Shown piece after piece: positions 34,859 to 44,553 of a DNA stretch of 64,000 nucleotides. The notes below the pieces were generated by a model. It saw only the letters and a program-made list of their open reading frames with translations. It made no database searches and had not been told where the DNA came from. The position numbers and the translations under genes are program-made. Positions within the stretch are counted from its first letter, which is position 1. Every line of letters starts with the position of its first letter. The DNA comes from Fibrivirga algicola (GTDB lineage Bacteria > Bacteroidota > Bacteroidia > Cytophagales > Spirosomataceae): assembly GCF_011742925.1 (NCBI RefSeq), contig NZ_WAEL01000001.1, positions 620,001 through 684,000 of the forward strand. The letters are read 5' to 3'.

Positions 34859-37570
34859 ATGCTCACTGATCAAACCAACGATCTGTCTTTAGCGGCACTG
34901 TTGGATGTTTTGCCAGAAGGAATCTCCTGGTTAAAGCCCATGTACAGTCCCAGTGGCGAGCTGGTCAACTTTCAGTTTATTTACGTCAATGGGGTTATTC
35001 GTACCCAGTCGACACTAACGAACTACAAGCTTGAACCGGGTGCGCTGTTCCTCGACGACACTCAGGTGCGGCCAGCTTACTTTGCGAAACACTTCTGGCT
35101 GCTGGCCGAAGTGCTGGAGACGGGTGTCTCTCAGACTTATACGCAGTTCAACGACGTCTTGAATGGCTGGTACACAATTACGCACCAGTCCATGAACGGG
35201 GGTATCTTAAGTGTAGCCCGCGATGTGTCGGACCAGATTCAAGCGGCTAAAGCCATCCAGGAACAGGCTACTCAGATGCAGGCGATGCTCGAAGGGTCGC
35301 AGAATGGTACGCTCCTAATTCAGCCGGTTTACACGGCTGATCAACAGCCCAACGACTATGTGATTGTTGCCGCTAATCAGGCCTTCGGCGACCTGACAAA
35401 CGTGAATGTGAAAGCGGTCATTGGTCAGAGCCTGGGCGAGGTGTACCCTGAATACAAGCGCGCCGGTGTGTTCGACCTGTACTGCGCTACCCTGGCCGAT
35501 GGGATACCCCGCAAAAGTGAGGTGTACTACGGCGATTCCGATCGGCGGGGATGGTTTGAATTGTCAGTTTCCCGGCATGAGAGCTACCTGGTCATTACTT
35601 CGACCAATACGACTGAAGCCCGGCTGGCCCGCGAAACAATTGAAGAAGCTGCCCGAAACCTGCAGTCGGTCATCGATCATGCGCAAACGGGCATCTTCGT
35701 TTTCAGCCCGATCCTCAATGAGGCAGGGGATGAGATCATCGATTTTCGCTTCAAAACGATCAACCGGATGGTGGCCGCCCTGGTGGGACAAACACCGGAA
35801 ACGCTAACGGGAGCCGTAGCTTCTGACTGGTTTACCAGCTACCGCGAAACCGGTCTCTTCGATCAGTACCGGCGGACGTACCTGACTGGTGAAGAACTTC
35901 GGGCGGATATCAACTACAACGTTGACGGTTTCGATGTCTGGTTCGATGTGCAAAGCCGACGCGTCGAGAATGATGTGCTGGTTACGTTTACCGACTACAC
36001 GTTGCTTAAGCAGGCGCAACAAGTGGTTGAACAACAGGCCGTGAAGACCCGTCAGCAAACGGAATTGCTCAACAGTGTACTCGACGGGTCAGAGAGTGGT
36101 ATTATGGCTTTCGAAGCAATTCGGGACCCGGCCCGGCAGCAGGCAATCGTCGACTTCCGCTTTGTAGTGGTCAACAAGGCCTGCGAGTCAATTATAGGTT
36201 TACCGGTTGAGTCTCTGCTGGGCAAACGACTGTACGATATGTTTCCGGGGAATTGGGAAACCGGTCTGTTTGACCTGTATGTGCAAACGACTGAATCTGG
36301 CCAGCCGGGGAGCACTGAAGTATACTATAACCACGATGGCCTGGATTTCTGGCTTAGTATCTCGACCCAGAAACTGGGCGATGGCTTCGTGGTGACGTTC
36401 TCAGATATCTCAGCCCTCAAACGGGCCACCAAGGCGGTTGAGGCGGCTTCTGAAGAGCTAAGTACGGTTATCGACACCTCACAAACGGGAATATCCCTCA
36501 TGTCACCCGTACTGAATGAAACGGGAGAACTGGTCGATTTTCGATTCAAAGTAGCCAACAAGCAACTAGGCGCCTATGTGGGTCAGGAGTCCGCTACGAT
36601 TATTGGGGACCTGGCCAGCCGTTGGTTACCTGATTACCTGACAAACGGGCTATTCGCACATTACAGGGAAGCCTATCTGACGGGCGTAACCAAGCGCTTC
36701 GATTTCCACTATGAAGGTGATGGTATCGATGTGTGGCTCGATCTGATGGTAACCAAAATGAACGACGCGGTGCTGGTGACATTCACGGATTATACCGCCC
36801 TGAAGCAGCTTCAGCAACAGCTCGAAAACACGATTGCCGATCTGAAACGCTCTAACGCCAATCTCGAGCAGTTTGCTTACGTAGCCAGCCATGATTTGCA
36901 GGAGCCGCTACGCAAGATTCAGTCGTTCGGTGATGTGCTGCAAACCCGGTATGGCAGCCTGGTAGGACTCGACGGTATTGACCTGATTGTAAGAATGCAG
37001 ATCGCCGCCAACCGAATGTCGGGGCTGATTCGTGACATCCTGGCTTACTCACGGTTAGCCTCGCGGCGCGATGATGCTCAACTGGTGTCGATACAGGCGG
37101 TAGCTACGCGAGTGCTCGACGACCTGGACCTGACAATTCAGGAAACTGAGGCCGTGGTGCAGGTGGGTGAGTTGCCAACGGTATATGGCGATGAAATGCA
37201 ACTCCGTCAATTGCTTCAAAATTTACTTTCCAATGCGCTCAAGTTCAGGTCAAACGAGCGATTACCCGTCATCAGTTTGTCGGGACATCGGGTAGCCGCA
37301 GCTAATCTGCCCGACGATGTACTACCTGTTCAAAAAGCAGCTTTTTACGAGTGCATTACATTGGTCGACAACGGAATCGGGTTTGACCAGAAATATACAG
37401 ACCGCATTTTTCAGGTGTTTCAGCGTCTGCACGGGCGTAGTCAATATGAGGGTACGGGTATTGGCCTGGCTATTGTGCAGAAAGTGGTTGAGAATCACGG
37501 CGGCGCCGTAACGGCCAGCAGCCAACAGGGGCAGGGGGCCGTCTTTACGATCTACCTGCCGGCGGTGTAG
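34859..37570 (+). CDS. soluble multi-PAS sensor histidine kinase
   Basis: The 903-aa protein begins with five PAS-like modules (about 1-120, 135-250, 260-385, 395-510, 530-645). Several start with repeats of the pattern IDxxQTGIxxxxPxxNExGExxDFRFK. The HisKA domain has phospho-acceptor His678 in FAYVASHDLQEPLRKIQSF. The ATPase domain shows LLQNLLSNALKF (N box), VDNGIGFDQKY (G1), FQRLHGRSQYEGTGIGLAIV (F/G2). No transmembrane helix is present, so it senses intracellular signals. PAS 3-5 are similar enough to suggest internal duplication. No response regulator adjoins. Confidence 0.9.
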   Translation: MLTDQTNDLSLAALLDVLPEGISWLKPMYSPSGELVNFQFIYVNGVIRTQSTLTNYKLEPGALFLDDTQVRPAYFAKHFWLLAEVLETGVSQTYTQFNDVLNGWYTITHQSMNGGILSVARDVSDQIQAAKAIQEQATQMQAMLEGSQNGTLLIQPVYTADQQPNDYVIVAANQAFGDLTNVNVKAVIGQSLGEVYPEYKRAGVFDLYCATLADGIPRKSEVYYGDSDRRGWFELSVSRHESYLVITSTNTTEARLARETIEEAARNLQSVIDHAQTGIFVFSPILNEAGDEIIDFRFKTINRMVAALVGQTPETLTGAVASDWFTSYRETGLFDQYRRTYLTGEELRADINYNVDGFDVWFDVQSRRVENDVLVTFTDYTLLKQAQQVVEQQAVKTRQQTELLNSVLDGSESGIMAFEAIRDPARQQAIVDFRFVVVNKACESIIGLPVESLLGKRLYDMFPGNWETGLFDLYVQTTESGQPGSTEVYYNHDGLDFWLSISTQKLGDGFVVTFSDISALKRATKAVEAASEELSTVIDTSQTGISLMSPVLNETGELVDFRFKVANKQLGAYVGQESATIIGDLASRWLPDYLTNGLFAHYREAYLTGVTKRFDFHYEGDGIDVWLDLMVTKMNDAVLVTFTDYTALKQLQQQLENTIADLKRSNANLEQFAYVASHDLQEPLRKIQSFGDVLQTRYGSLVGLDGIDLIVRMQIAANRMSGLIRDILAYSRLASRRDDAQLVSIQAVATRVLDDLDLTIQETEAVVQVGELPTVYGDEMQLRQLLQNLLSNALKFRSNERLPVISLSGHRVAAANLPDDVLPVQKAAFYECITLVDNGIGFDQKYTDRIFQVFQRLHGRSQYEGTGIGLAIVQKVVENHGGAVTASSQQGQGAVFTIYLPAV

Positions 37571-37641
37571 CCATACGCTGAAAGAGAACCGAACTGACGG
37601 GTGGGGGATAGATTAGGCTTTGGGGTTAGGGGGCTTTCCCC

Positions 37642-37649
37642 TATCTTTG
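37642..37649 (+). promoter_or_regulatory. -7 box immediately before the dnaX ATG
   Basis: TATCTTTG matches TAnnTTTG and ends 3 nt before the ATG at 37653. If used, transcription would start at or very near the A of the start codon, giving a leaderless mRNA. An alternative is an upstream promoter and chance occurrence. Confidence 0.35.
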
Positions 37650-37652
37650 AGT

Positions 37653-39569
37653 ATGGATAATTTTGTGGTTTCGGCCCGGAAATACCGCCCCGCAACGTTC
37701 GACACCGTTGTTGGTCAGGGGCATATTACCACCACACTCAAGAACGCGATCAGGACCAATCAGTTGGCCTCGGCGTTTTTGTTTTGCGGGCCGCGGGGCG
37801 TTGGTAAAACCACCTGCGCCCGGATTCTCGCGAAAACAATCAACTGCACCAATCTAACGCCTGATTCAGAAGCCTGCGATCAGTGCGAGTCGTGCGTTAG
37901 CTTTAATCAGAACGCTTCGTTCAATATTCACGAACTCGATGCGGCCTCCAACAACTCGGTAGATGACATCCGTAACCTGATCGATCAGGTACGTTATCCG
38001 CCGCAGTCGGGGAAATACAAGATTTATATTATTGATGAGGTGCACATGCTCTCGGCGGCGGCTTTCAATGCGTTTCTGAAAACGCTGGAAGAACCGCCTA
38101 CGTACGCCATTTTCATTCTGGCAACGACTGAGAAGCACAAGATCCTGCCCACGATTTTGTCGCGCTGTCAGATCTTCGATTTCAACCGGATCAAGACCGC
38201 CGACATGGCCGCGCACTTGGCCGACATTGCCCGGAAAGAAGGCGTTACGGCCGATGGCGAATCGCTGGAGCTGATCGCTCAAAAAGCCGATGGTGGCCTG
38301 CGTGATGCGCTGTCGATGTTTGACCTGAATGTGACGTTCTCGACCGACAGAACGCTACGTTACCGGGAAGTACTCGACAACCTGCACATTCTTGACTATG
38401 ATTATTACTTCCGGCTCACCGATCTACTGTTGCAGGGTAACCTGCCGCAGACGCTACTGGTGCTCGACGAAATTCTGCGCAAAGGATTTGATGCGCACCA
38501 GTTTGTAGTTGGCCTGAATCGCCATTTCCGCGATCTGCTGGTCTGCAAAGACGCCGCCACGGTGCAGTTGCTTCAGGTAACCGAGCGGGTGCAGCAGTTG
38601 TACCTGACGCAGGCAGCCCAGTCGCCCTTGTCGTTCCTGTTGTCGGGACTGAGCATTGGTGGGCAGTGCGATATGAATTTCAAGCAGGCCAAAGATCAGC
38701 GCCTCCACGTTGAACTGTGCCTGATGAAGCTCGCCAGCCTGCGCGACCTGTTGAATTGGGAGGCGATGCCCGAATTAGTAGCTGAGCCGACAGGTATGAA
38801 CCGGGCATCAGGTTCGGCTACCAATGGCATTGCGATCAGTACTGAACAGATCGCCGAAAAAAAAAACGGCCAGCCTCAGTCGGGTAACGGCCTAGCGACC
38901 AATCCGCAGCCTGAGCAAGGCACGTCTGCTCCGACCGACGTACCTGAAACGCCTGCACCAACTCCGGTAGCTGCTGAACTGCCGACGTTTACCAGCGAGC
39001 CGCCTGCAAATTACCAGCCGCAGCCAGCGGCCCGTGCAGCGGCGGCTCGTCCGGCAGTGCTGCCGCTTCCGCCCCGTACGGCGGCTCCCGCCGCCGGAAC
39101 GCCGTTACCGGCCACAAGTCGGCTACGGTCGACAGTGGGTATTGGCGCCAAGCCACAGGCTGTGGAAACCGAAGTGACGATTGCTGCCGGTGAGCGCCCC
39201 AGCCAGCCATTTACAATGGTGGCCCTACAGACTGCCTGGAAAACGTTTGCCGCTCAACGTCGCCAACAGACCGACAATGCCAGCGAACAAATCATTCTGA
39301 ACCGCGATTTTACGCTGGATGGCACCACTATCACCCTGAACCTCGACAATCACATTCAGGAAGACCTCTTTGCCGGTATGCTGCCCGATCTGCTGGCTTA
39401 CCTGCGACAGACCCTTCAGAACTGGCAACTTCAGATTGAGCACGCGGTAGTGATGGTTGAGGTAAAGAAGCTGATCTATTCCCCCCAAGATAAATTCAAC
39501 TACCTGGCTGAAAAGAACCCGGCGCTACATAAGCTCCGGCAGGCATTAGGCCTAGAAGTTGACTATTAG
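37653..39569 (+). CDS. dnaX: DNA polymerase III subunit tau/gamma
   Basis: From the ATG at 37653 the product is 638 aa. It is the clamp-loader ATPase of the replicase. Seen: ARKYRPATFDTVVGQ, Walker A GPRGVGKTT, the zinc module Cys set in CTNLTPDSEACDQCESC, Walker B region IYIIDEVHMLS, the SRC sensor (SRCQIFDF) and DGGLRDALS. A Pro/Ala/Gln-rich linker (about residues 400-520) joins the C-terminal tau domain. A run of ten A at 38857-38866 lies at the start of this linker, with stops in both other frames within 30 nt, so a gamma-like truncated form is likely. The DCC protein gene follows 24 nt later. Confidence 0.95.
   Translation: MDNFVVSARKYRPATFDTVVGQGHITTTLKNAIRTNQLASAFLFCGPRGVGKTTCARILAKTINCTNLTPDSEACDQCESCVSFNQNASFNIHELDAASNNSVDDIRNLIDQVRYPPQSGKYKIYIIDEVHMLSAAAFNAFLKTLEEPPTYAIFILATTEKHKILPTILSRCQIFDFNRIKTADMAAHLADIARKEGVTADGESLELIAQKADGGLRDALSMFDLNVTFSTDRTLRYREVLDNLHILDYDYYFRLTDLLLQGNLPQTLLVLDEILRKGFDAHQFVVGLNRHFRDLLVCKDAATVQLLQVTERVQQLYLTQAAQSPLSFLLSGLSIGGQCDMNFKQAKDQRLHVELCLMKLASLRDLLNWEAMPELVAEPTGMNRASGSATNGIAISTEQIAEKKNGQPQSGNGLATNPQPEQGTSAPTDVPETPAPTPVAAELPTFTSEPPANYQPQPAARAAAARPAVLPLPPRTAAPAAGTPLPATSRLRSTVGIGAKPQAVETEVTIAAGERPSQPFTMVALQTAWKTFAAQRRQQTDNASEQIILNRDFTLDGTTITLNLDNHIQEDLFAGMLPDLLAYLRQTLQNWQLQIEHAVVMVEVKKLIYSPQDKFNYLAEKNPALHKLRQALGLEVDY
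38857..38866 (+). other. A10 slippery run in dnaX, probable slippage site for a short subunit
   Basis: The 0-frame reads GCC-GAA-AAA-AAA-AAC at residues 401-405. Adding one A (or a -1 shift) leads to CGG-CCA-GCC-TCA-GTC-GGG-TAA, stopping at 38885-38887. Removing one A (or +1 shift) leads to TAG at 38893-38895. Either event yields a protein of about 410 residues, ending at the domain III/linker boundary. Thermus dnaX uses a similar A-run by transcriptional slippage; E. coli uses AAAAAAG ribosomal shifting. Confidence 0.6.
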
Positions 39570-39593
39570 GCACCAGCAAACGCTTGTTGATCA

Positions 39594-39983
39594 ATGACAG
39601 TCCTCTTCGATGGCGTTTGTAACCTCTGTAACGGCCTGGTGCAATTTGTAATCCGCCACGATCCGGCGGTGCGGTTCACGTTTGCCGCCTTACAGTCAGC
39701 CAGCGGTCAGGCCTTGCTTAAAGCGCATGGGCTACGTACCCACGATTTCGATACGTTCGTTTACATCCGGAACAAGACAGCCTATACCAAATCAACGGCG
39801 GGGTTGCTGGTCATGCGCGATCTTGGCGGGGGCTGGCAACTGCTTTACCCACTGGTGTTCTTTCCGAGAGTTGTCCGCGACGCCGTCTATACGCTTATTG
39901 CCCAAAACCGGTATCGCTTCTTTGGTCGGCAAGATGCCTGTATGCTGCCGACGCCTGAGCTGAAAAGCCGCTTTCTGACGTAA
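39594..39983 (+). CDS. DCC (DUF393) thiol-disulfide oxidoreductase family protein
   Basis: The 129-aa protein starts TVLFDGVCNLCNGLVQFVI, the DCC motif (D-x-x-C-x-x-C) of the YuxK/DUF393 family, followed by RFTFAALQSASGQALL. LVMRDLGGGWQLLYPLVFFPRVVRDAVY and IAQNRYRFFG are also family-typical. A thioredoxin-like redox role is proposed for the family but not proven. It lies 24 nt after dnaX, so they are probably co-transcribed. Confidence 0.85.
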   Translation: MTVLFDGVCNLCNGLVQFVIRHDPAVRFTFAALQSASGQALLKAHGLRTHDFDTFVYIRNKTAYTKSTAGLLVMRDLGGGWQLLYPLVFFPRVVRDAVYTLIAQNRYRFFGRQDACMLPTPELKSRFLT

Positions 39984-39986
39984 GTG

Positions 39987-40014
39987 TTGCTTGCGCATAA
40001 CGTTGCGCAAGCAA
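39987..40014. terminator. hairpin between convergent genes
   Basis: TTGCTTGCGCA (39987-39997) pairs with 40004-40014, loop TAACGT. It begins 4 nt after the DCC stop and ends 15 nt before the tagaturonate reductase stop. No U-tract on either strand. Confidence 0.6.
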
Positions 40015-40029
40015 GCAGCCAGTTCGGAT

Positions 40030-41547
40030 TTAAACCAGTTTCACGGCTGCCTCAACTCCCTTCGTGAGCATTGTGGTTAGGTACGTTGTCACCTTATCGG
40101 CAAAGCCGGGCAACGTGGTCAGGTCGGCTTGCCATACGTTCTTGTCGGCCAAAATGGTCTGCACAAAATCGGCAACCGATTGGCTGTCACCTGATTTTAC
40201 GGCTTGCCACTTTTCGTAAAAATAAGCTGCCTGTGCATCGCGAATCGGGTACACGAGTTCGCCACCGGGTACCAGAATTTCACCAATATACTCACCGTCC
40301 TCGGTTTGGCGGTTAGCGCGCATAAAGAGCAAAAAAGCGGCGAAGCAAAGCGCCATCCGGTCTGGAATCGCACCAGCCTCGGCCAGTCGCTGCAGCGTGG
40401 GTACGTTACGTACCTGCATCTTGGCCGATTGCTGTAAGGTGATATTCAACAGAAAGTGCTCGTTGAACGGATTTCTAAACCGATCAAGCACCTCCTGACC
40501 AAATTGCATGACGGCGGCGGCACCATCATCGCCAGCCAGATCGGTGGGTACGCTGGGGGCAATGTCTTTCAGCATCAGGTCTGTCACGAGCGGCCCCATC
40601 AGCGGGTGGTTCATCGAATCTTCTACCGTTACGTTGCCCAATAAATAGCTGAGTGGCGTCATAAACGTGTGGGCACCATTAAGGAGCCGAAGTTTACGCT
40701 CGCGGTAGAAACTGATATCTTCGTCGATAACCAGGTGCGTTGGGCTAACCTCAGCAAAAGAGAGCACTTTCCGTACCCGGTCGTCTCCTTCAATGGCCCA
40801 GAAATAGTAAGGCTCGGTGGCCGTCAGGAGGGTGTCGGTATAGCCTGCTTTTTGCTCGAATAGGGCCGTTGCTTCTTCGTCCGGTTTGCCCGTCACAATC
40901 CGGTCGACCAGCGAGTTACAAAAACGGACGTGGAATTTAAGCCATTTCATGAAGAGCTTACCCAACTCATTGTGTTGGGCGGTGCGTTCAACGGCATCCC
41001 GCAGGCGCAGCCCATTGTCAGGTAACAGTTCGGTTGGCACAACTACCAAACCCATCTTGCGCGAGCCACCCGCCCCTTTGAATCGCTCGTACAGAAAAGC
41101 CGTCAGCTTCGCCGGAAATGACTTCGGTGGTGTCTGAAAAATGCTTTCTTCCACATACTGCAGGCCTACTTCGGTTGTATTGGACACCACTACCTGAAGC
41201 GATGGTTTACGAGCCAGCGCCAGCACGTCTTCCCACTGCGTTTGGGCGGCCAGCACCCGGCTGATCGCCGTTACAACCGTTTGTTCTTCCACCGTTTGCC
41301 CGTTCTGAACACCACGTACCCACACAGAATAGCGGTTGTCTTGCTGGGCAAATTCACTGACATCATTTCCGGTCGATTTTACAACGACTACCGAGCCATT
41401 AAATACGTTCTGTTTGTTGGCTTTGTCGATCAGGAAATCGACCAGACCGCGTAGCAATACGCCTGTACCAAATTGAAGAACTCGTTCGGGGAGTGCTGCG
41501 GCGGGTGTGCCGACGGCGGTGATGACAGACGATGGGAGTTGATTCAT
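40030..41547 (-). CDS. uxaB: tagaturonate reductase (altronate oxidoreductase)
   Basis: From the ATG at 41547 the protein is 505 aa, of the mannitol-dehydrogenase-like NAD-dependent polyol/uronate reductase family. Visible: VLQFGTGVLLRGLVDFLIDKAN (nucleotide-binding), VVSNTTEVGLQY, RLLNGAHTFMTPLSYLLGN (catalytic Lys/Asn/His set region), and the C-terminal uronate-type extension. It would reduce D-tagaturonate to D-altronate in galacturonate catabolism. The hexuronate transporter gene lies just upstream (134 nt). Fructuronate reductase (UxuB-type) is the main alternative, but the N-terminus matches UxaB better. Confidence 0.82.
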   Translation of the reverse strand: MNQLPSSVITAVGTPAAALPERVLQFGTGVLLRGLVDFLIDKANKQNVFNGSVVVVKSTGNDVSEFAQQDNRYSVWVRGVQNGQTVEEQTVVTAISRVLAAQTQWEDVLALARKPSLQVVVSNTTEVGLQYVEESIFQTPPKSFPAKLTAFLYERFKGAGGSRKMGLVVVPTELLPDNGLRLRDAVERTAQHNELGKLFMKWLKFHVRFCNSLVDRIVTGKPDEEATALFEQKAGYTDTLLTATEPYYFWAIEGDDRVRKVLSFAEVSPTHLVIDEDISFYRERKLRLLNGAHTFMTPLSYLLGNVTVEDSMNHPLMGPLVTDLMLKDIAPSVPTDLAGDDGAAAVMQFGQEVLDRFRNPFNEHFLLNITLQQSAKMQVRNVPTLQRLAEAGAIPDRMALCFAAFLLFMRANRQTEDGEYIGEILVPGGELVYPIRDAQAAYFYEKWQAVKSGDSQSVADFVQTILADKNVWQADLTTLPGFADKVTTYLTTMLTKGVEAAVKLV

Positions 41548-41680
41548 GGGGCAAAATAAGGGGCAGCAGACATGCCTGTTCAACAGGTCTGTTAATAATA
41601 AGCTAAAATTAAGTCTACGGCGCATATATGCGCCTATAGGTGATTGATTACTTGTAAATTGAGTAGAAAAACAGGCTAAG

Positions 41681-43027
41681 TTATCGCGCCATTGTAAAAT
41701 CAGGGGCGAGTTCTTCGTCTGAAACAGGCTCCAGGCGAGGCAGTACGAGGTGAATCAGCAGTAGGGCCAGCAGGTACGTACAACCTGCCATAATGAATAA
41801 CGGTTGATACCCAACAGTGTTAATTATATCGCCTGAGTAACGGGCCAGCAGAATACCGCCCACGGCCCCAAACATGCTGCCAATACTGGTCACCGACGCC
41901 GTTACGTTCTTCGGAAATAAGTCTGATGCAAACGTATACATGTTGGCTGACCAACCCTGATGGGCTGCCGTGGCCAGGGAGATGAGCGCAATGGCAACTA
42001 CCAGGCTGTTTGTCTCAGAGGCGTATACGATTGGTACTACGCAGAGCGCACAGATAAGCATGGTCGTCTTGCGGGCCCGGTTGGCCGACCAGCCCGAATT
42101 CATGAGTTGGGTACCCAACCAGCCAAAGAAAATGCTGCCCGCGTCGGAAACTACGTAGATGATCAGGAAAGGAACGCCGAAAGATTTAAGGTCGAGTTGC
42201 TGATCGAGTGCGTCGTTTGAATTGAAAAAGTCGGGCAGCCAGGCCATGTAGAACCACCAGATGGGATCGGCCAGGAATTTGCCAATGGCGTAGGCCCAGG
42301 TTTGCTTAAACGACAGTAACCGGAGCCACGACACCCGTAGGGGCGGTTCGTTAGCGGCATCGCTCTGAATATAAGCTAGTTCTGCCGGCGTAACCCGGTT
42401 GTTTTTTTGCGGTTTGCTGTAAGTGAACCACCATAAAATCAGCAGACCGAATCCCAGGAGCCCCGTAACTAAAAACGAACTACGCCAGCCAAAATTCAGA
42501 ATCAGGGAAGGCACAACTAGGGCGGTAAGAATAATGCCTACGTTGGTGCCAGCGTTGAAAATGCCATTTGCGTAGGAGCGCTCGCGCCGGGGAAACCACT
42601 CCGATACCGTTTTGATGGCCGCCGGAAAGTTGGCCGCTTCACCAAGCCCAAGTGTGACACGCGCCAGCGTGAGCCCCGATAGGCTCTGAATCAGCGACGT
42701 ACCGGCGGCGGCCACGCTCCAGACCAGAATGCCGAGCGAAAAGCCACGCCGGGTGCCAATGCGGTCGATCAGCCAACCCATTGCCAACAGGCCAATGGCA
42801 TAGGCAAACTTAAACGCTGAATCGACTTTGCTGTATTCTACGCGAAATTCGTCGATGCGTTCCTGGGTCAGGATATCCGTTGGGCCTAGTCCGAGCATTT
42901 GCTTTCGAAAAAGCTCGTCGGTCATGGTAAAGGACAAAACCTGTCTGTCGATGTAATTAATGGTTGTTGCGATAAAAAGAAGCGCAACCATTCGCCAGCG
43001 GAATGTACCGGGGGAAATGATATTCAT
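41681..43027 (-). CDS. exuT: MFS hexuronate transporter (ACS family)
   Basis: The 448-aa protein has twelve hydrophobic segments and the anion:cation symporter (ACS) pattern: FIATTINYIDRQVLSFT at helix 1, MGWLIDRIGTRRGFSLGI between helices 2 and 3, and LGLGEAANFPAAIKTVSEWFPRRERSYANGI at helices 4-5. It is close to ExuT galacturonate/glucuronate carriers. The next gene on the strand is the tagaturonate reductase, so the pair forms a hexuronate uptake and use unit; uxaC, uxaA and kdg genes are not in the window. Symbol assigned on motif and context. Confidence 0.8.
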   Translation of the reverse strand: MNIISPGTFRWRMVALLFIATTINYIDRQVLSFTMTDELFRKQMLGLGPTDILTQERIDEFRVEYSKVDSAFKFAYAIGLLAMGWLIDRIGTRRGFSLGILVWSVAAAGTSLIQSLSGLTLARVTLGLGEAANFPAAIKTVSEWFPRRERSYANGIFNAGTNVGIILTALVVPSLILNFGWRSSFLVTGLLGFGLLILWWFTYSKPQKNNRVTPAELAYIQSDAANEPPLRVSWLRLLSFKQTWAYAIGKFLADPIWWFYMAWLPDFFNSNDALDQQLDLKSFGVPFLIIYVVSDAGSIFFGWLGTQLMNSGWSANRARKTTMLICALCVVPIVYASETNSLVVAIALISLATAAHQGWSANMYTFASDLFPKNVTASVTSIGSMFGAVGGILLARYSGDIINTVGYQPLFIMAGCTYLLALLLIHLVLPRLEPVSDEELAPDFTMAR

Positions 43028-43161
43028 GCCGTCGAAAGCAGTGTTACCAGTGGATTTACTATGACGTATCGAGCGGTCTGCCGCTGCGGTTTAGGGTTCA
43101 TGTGCTTCGCTGGGGCGCTCACTGGCTGGTTAGCGGAGCACATGAGACTTGGCACATACAG

Positions 43162-44520
43162 CTACTGCTCAGGTACGTACCAGAATGGAATGGCGATTAA
43201 TTCGTCGGCGTTCGCCTGCTTCGGGCGTTTTATGCCAACCCGAAGCAGGTTACGGCCCGTAACGAGATTACCCGGCACTAATACCGTTTGCCACCCGCGT
43301 TGCTGCAACGTACCCGCCTGCCCAAATAATAGACCGGGCCGGGGAATCACCGAGTCGTTGACAGTTAGCTGGATGAACTGATTAATCTGCTGACTGCTCC
43401 AGATTCCGCGCTGCTGGCGTCGCTCCAGCCTTGGTAATGTATCGAGCCCGACGGGTTCTTTGGCCAGGGCCATCAGCAGTGTGTCGAGGGCTTTAGGGTA
43501 CGCAATAAACAGCCGTAGATACGGTTCTCGGATTACGTCAGCCTGAATAGACGCTACATTAACGTACTCACCTTCAGGGCGCTGATTGTCGTAGGCACCA
43601 GGATCTACAAACAGGCTATCTACGCGGGCGCTGTAGAGGTGACGGCTGTTGAATAAGGAAATACGTGGGTCGTTGCGGCTTTGATCAGAGATGTATTCGA
43701 TGAAAAACGCGACGAAAAACGCCAGCATGAAGAAGAGAGCCGTACGGGTAAAGCGTTTCTGAGGAATGTGGCTGTAGAAGGTATTCGTCACGTAAGACGA
43801 GTGCCGGTACATACCCATCATGAGGATCTTCATGAAGAACTGAGTGGTTCTTGTCAGCAGGTAATACAAGCGGGCACCTGTCGGCGATTCTTTTACCTTT
43901 TTCAGATTCAGCACAATAATGGCAACGTAGAATAGGCCCACCACAACGCCTATACCAATTTTGATGTTTTGCCAAACAGCCGGAGGTACGTTGGGCTGCA
44001 CAATCAAGTAAAATGCCAGACTTAGTACGTAGAGCAGACTAACCACGATCAGAAAAAAAACAAACTGAAAGGCAAGGGCGAATACGATGTTGCACCGCTT
44101 GTCGAGCCAGAGAATATACCGGTCGAGGGGCCCCAGTTCGTTGGCCATACGTTGCTGAATCTCGGGAGTGGAGAACGGCATGCGGTCGTAGTGTATACCC
44201 GACGGGTACACGGCCAGCAACCCGACCAGCCCCACCCAAAACGCCCGCATGACGAAGTTGACCAAAAACGCCACAAACAGGATGTTCAGAGCCGTTCGGA
44301 TCATACTGTAGGCCAACGGTGGTAGTAAACTGGCTAATCCCTTGGCATTGAGCAGAAAATTGTATCGCAGACTAGCAAAGGCCGAATCGAGCAGGTCGGG
44401 TAGCTGCAGGATGGCAAACATGGCAACGCCCGAAATAGCCAGTTCGAGGTTCCAGCTTTGAGTAGTCAGTTCCCGGAGCTTTTCCTGTTCATCGGGCTGC
44501 AGGGTAGAGTTTTCGGTCAT
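43162..44520 (-). CDS. polytopic membrane protein of unknown function
   Basis: The 452-aa protein has about seven hydrophobic segments in the first 300 residues (ELAISGVAMFAILQL, LNILFVAFLVNFVM, VFALAFQFVFFLIVVSLLYV, IGIGVVVGLFYVAIIVLN, TALFFMLAFFVAFFIEY). A soluble C-terminal domain of about 150 residues ends in a beta-rich IPFWYVPEQ. The N-terminus starts with a Gln/Glu-rich helix. No family was recognised. It lies 33 nt upstream of the amidohydrolase gene in the same direction but there is no evident functional link. Confidence 0.6.
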   Translation of the reverse strand: MTENSTLQPDEQEKLRELTTQSWNLELAISGVAMFAILQLPDLLDSAFASLRYNFLLNAKGLASLLPPLAYSMIRTALNILFVAFLVNFVMRAFWVGLVGLLAVYPSGIHYDRMPFSTPEIQQRMANELGPLDRYILWLDKRCNIVFALAFQFVFFLIVVSLLYVLSLAFYLIVQPNVPPAVWQNIKIGIGVVVGLFYVAIIVLNLKKVKESPTGARLYYLLTRTTQFFMKILMMGMYRHSSYVTNTFYSHIPQKRFTRTALFFMLAFFVAFFIEYISDQSRNDPRISLFNSRHLYSARVDSLFVDPGAYDNQRPEGEYVNVASIQADVIREPYLRLFIAYPKALDTLLMALAKEPVGLDTLPRLERRQQRGIWSSQQINQFIQLTVNDSVIPRPGLLFGQAGTLQQRGWQTVLVPGNLVTGRNLLRVGIKRPKQANADELIAIPFWYVPEQ

Positions 44521-44553
44521 GGCGGCGGAGCTTGATGGAAGCAGAGCAACTGA

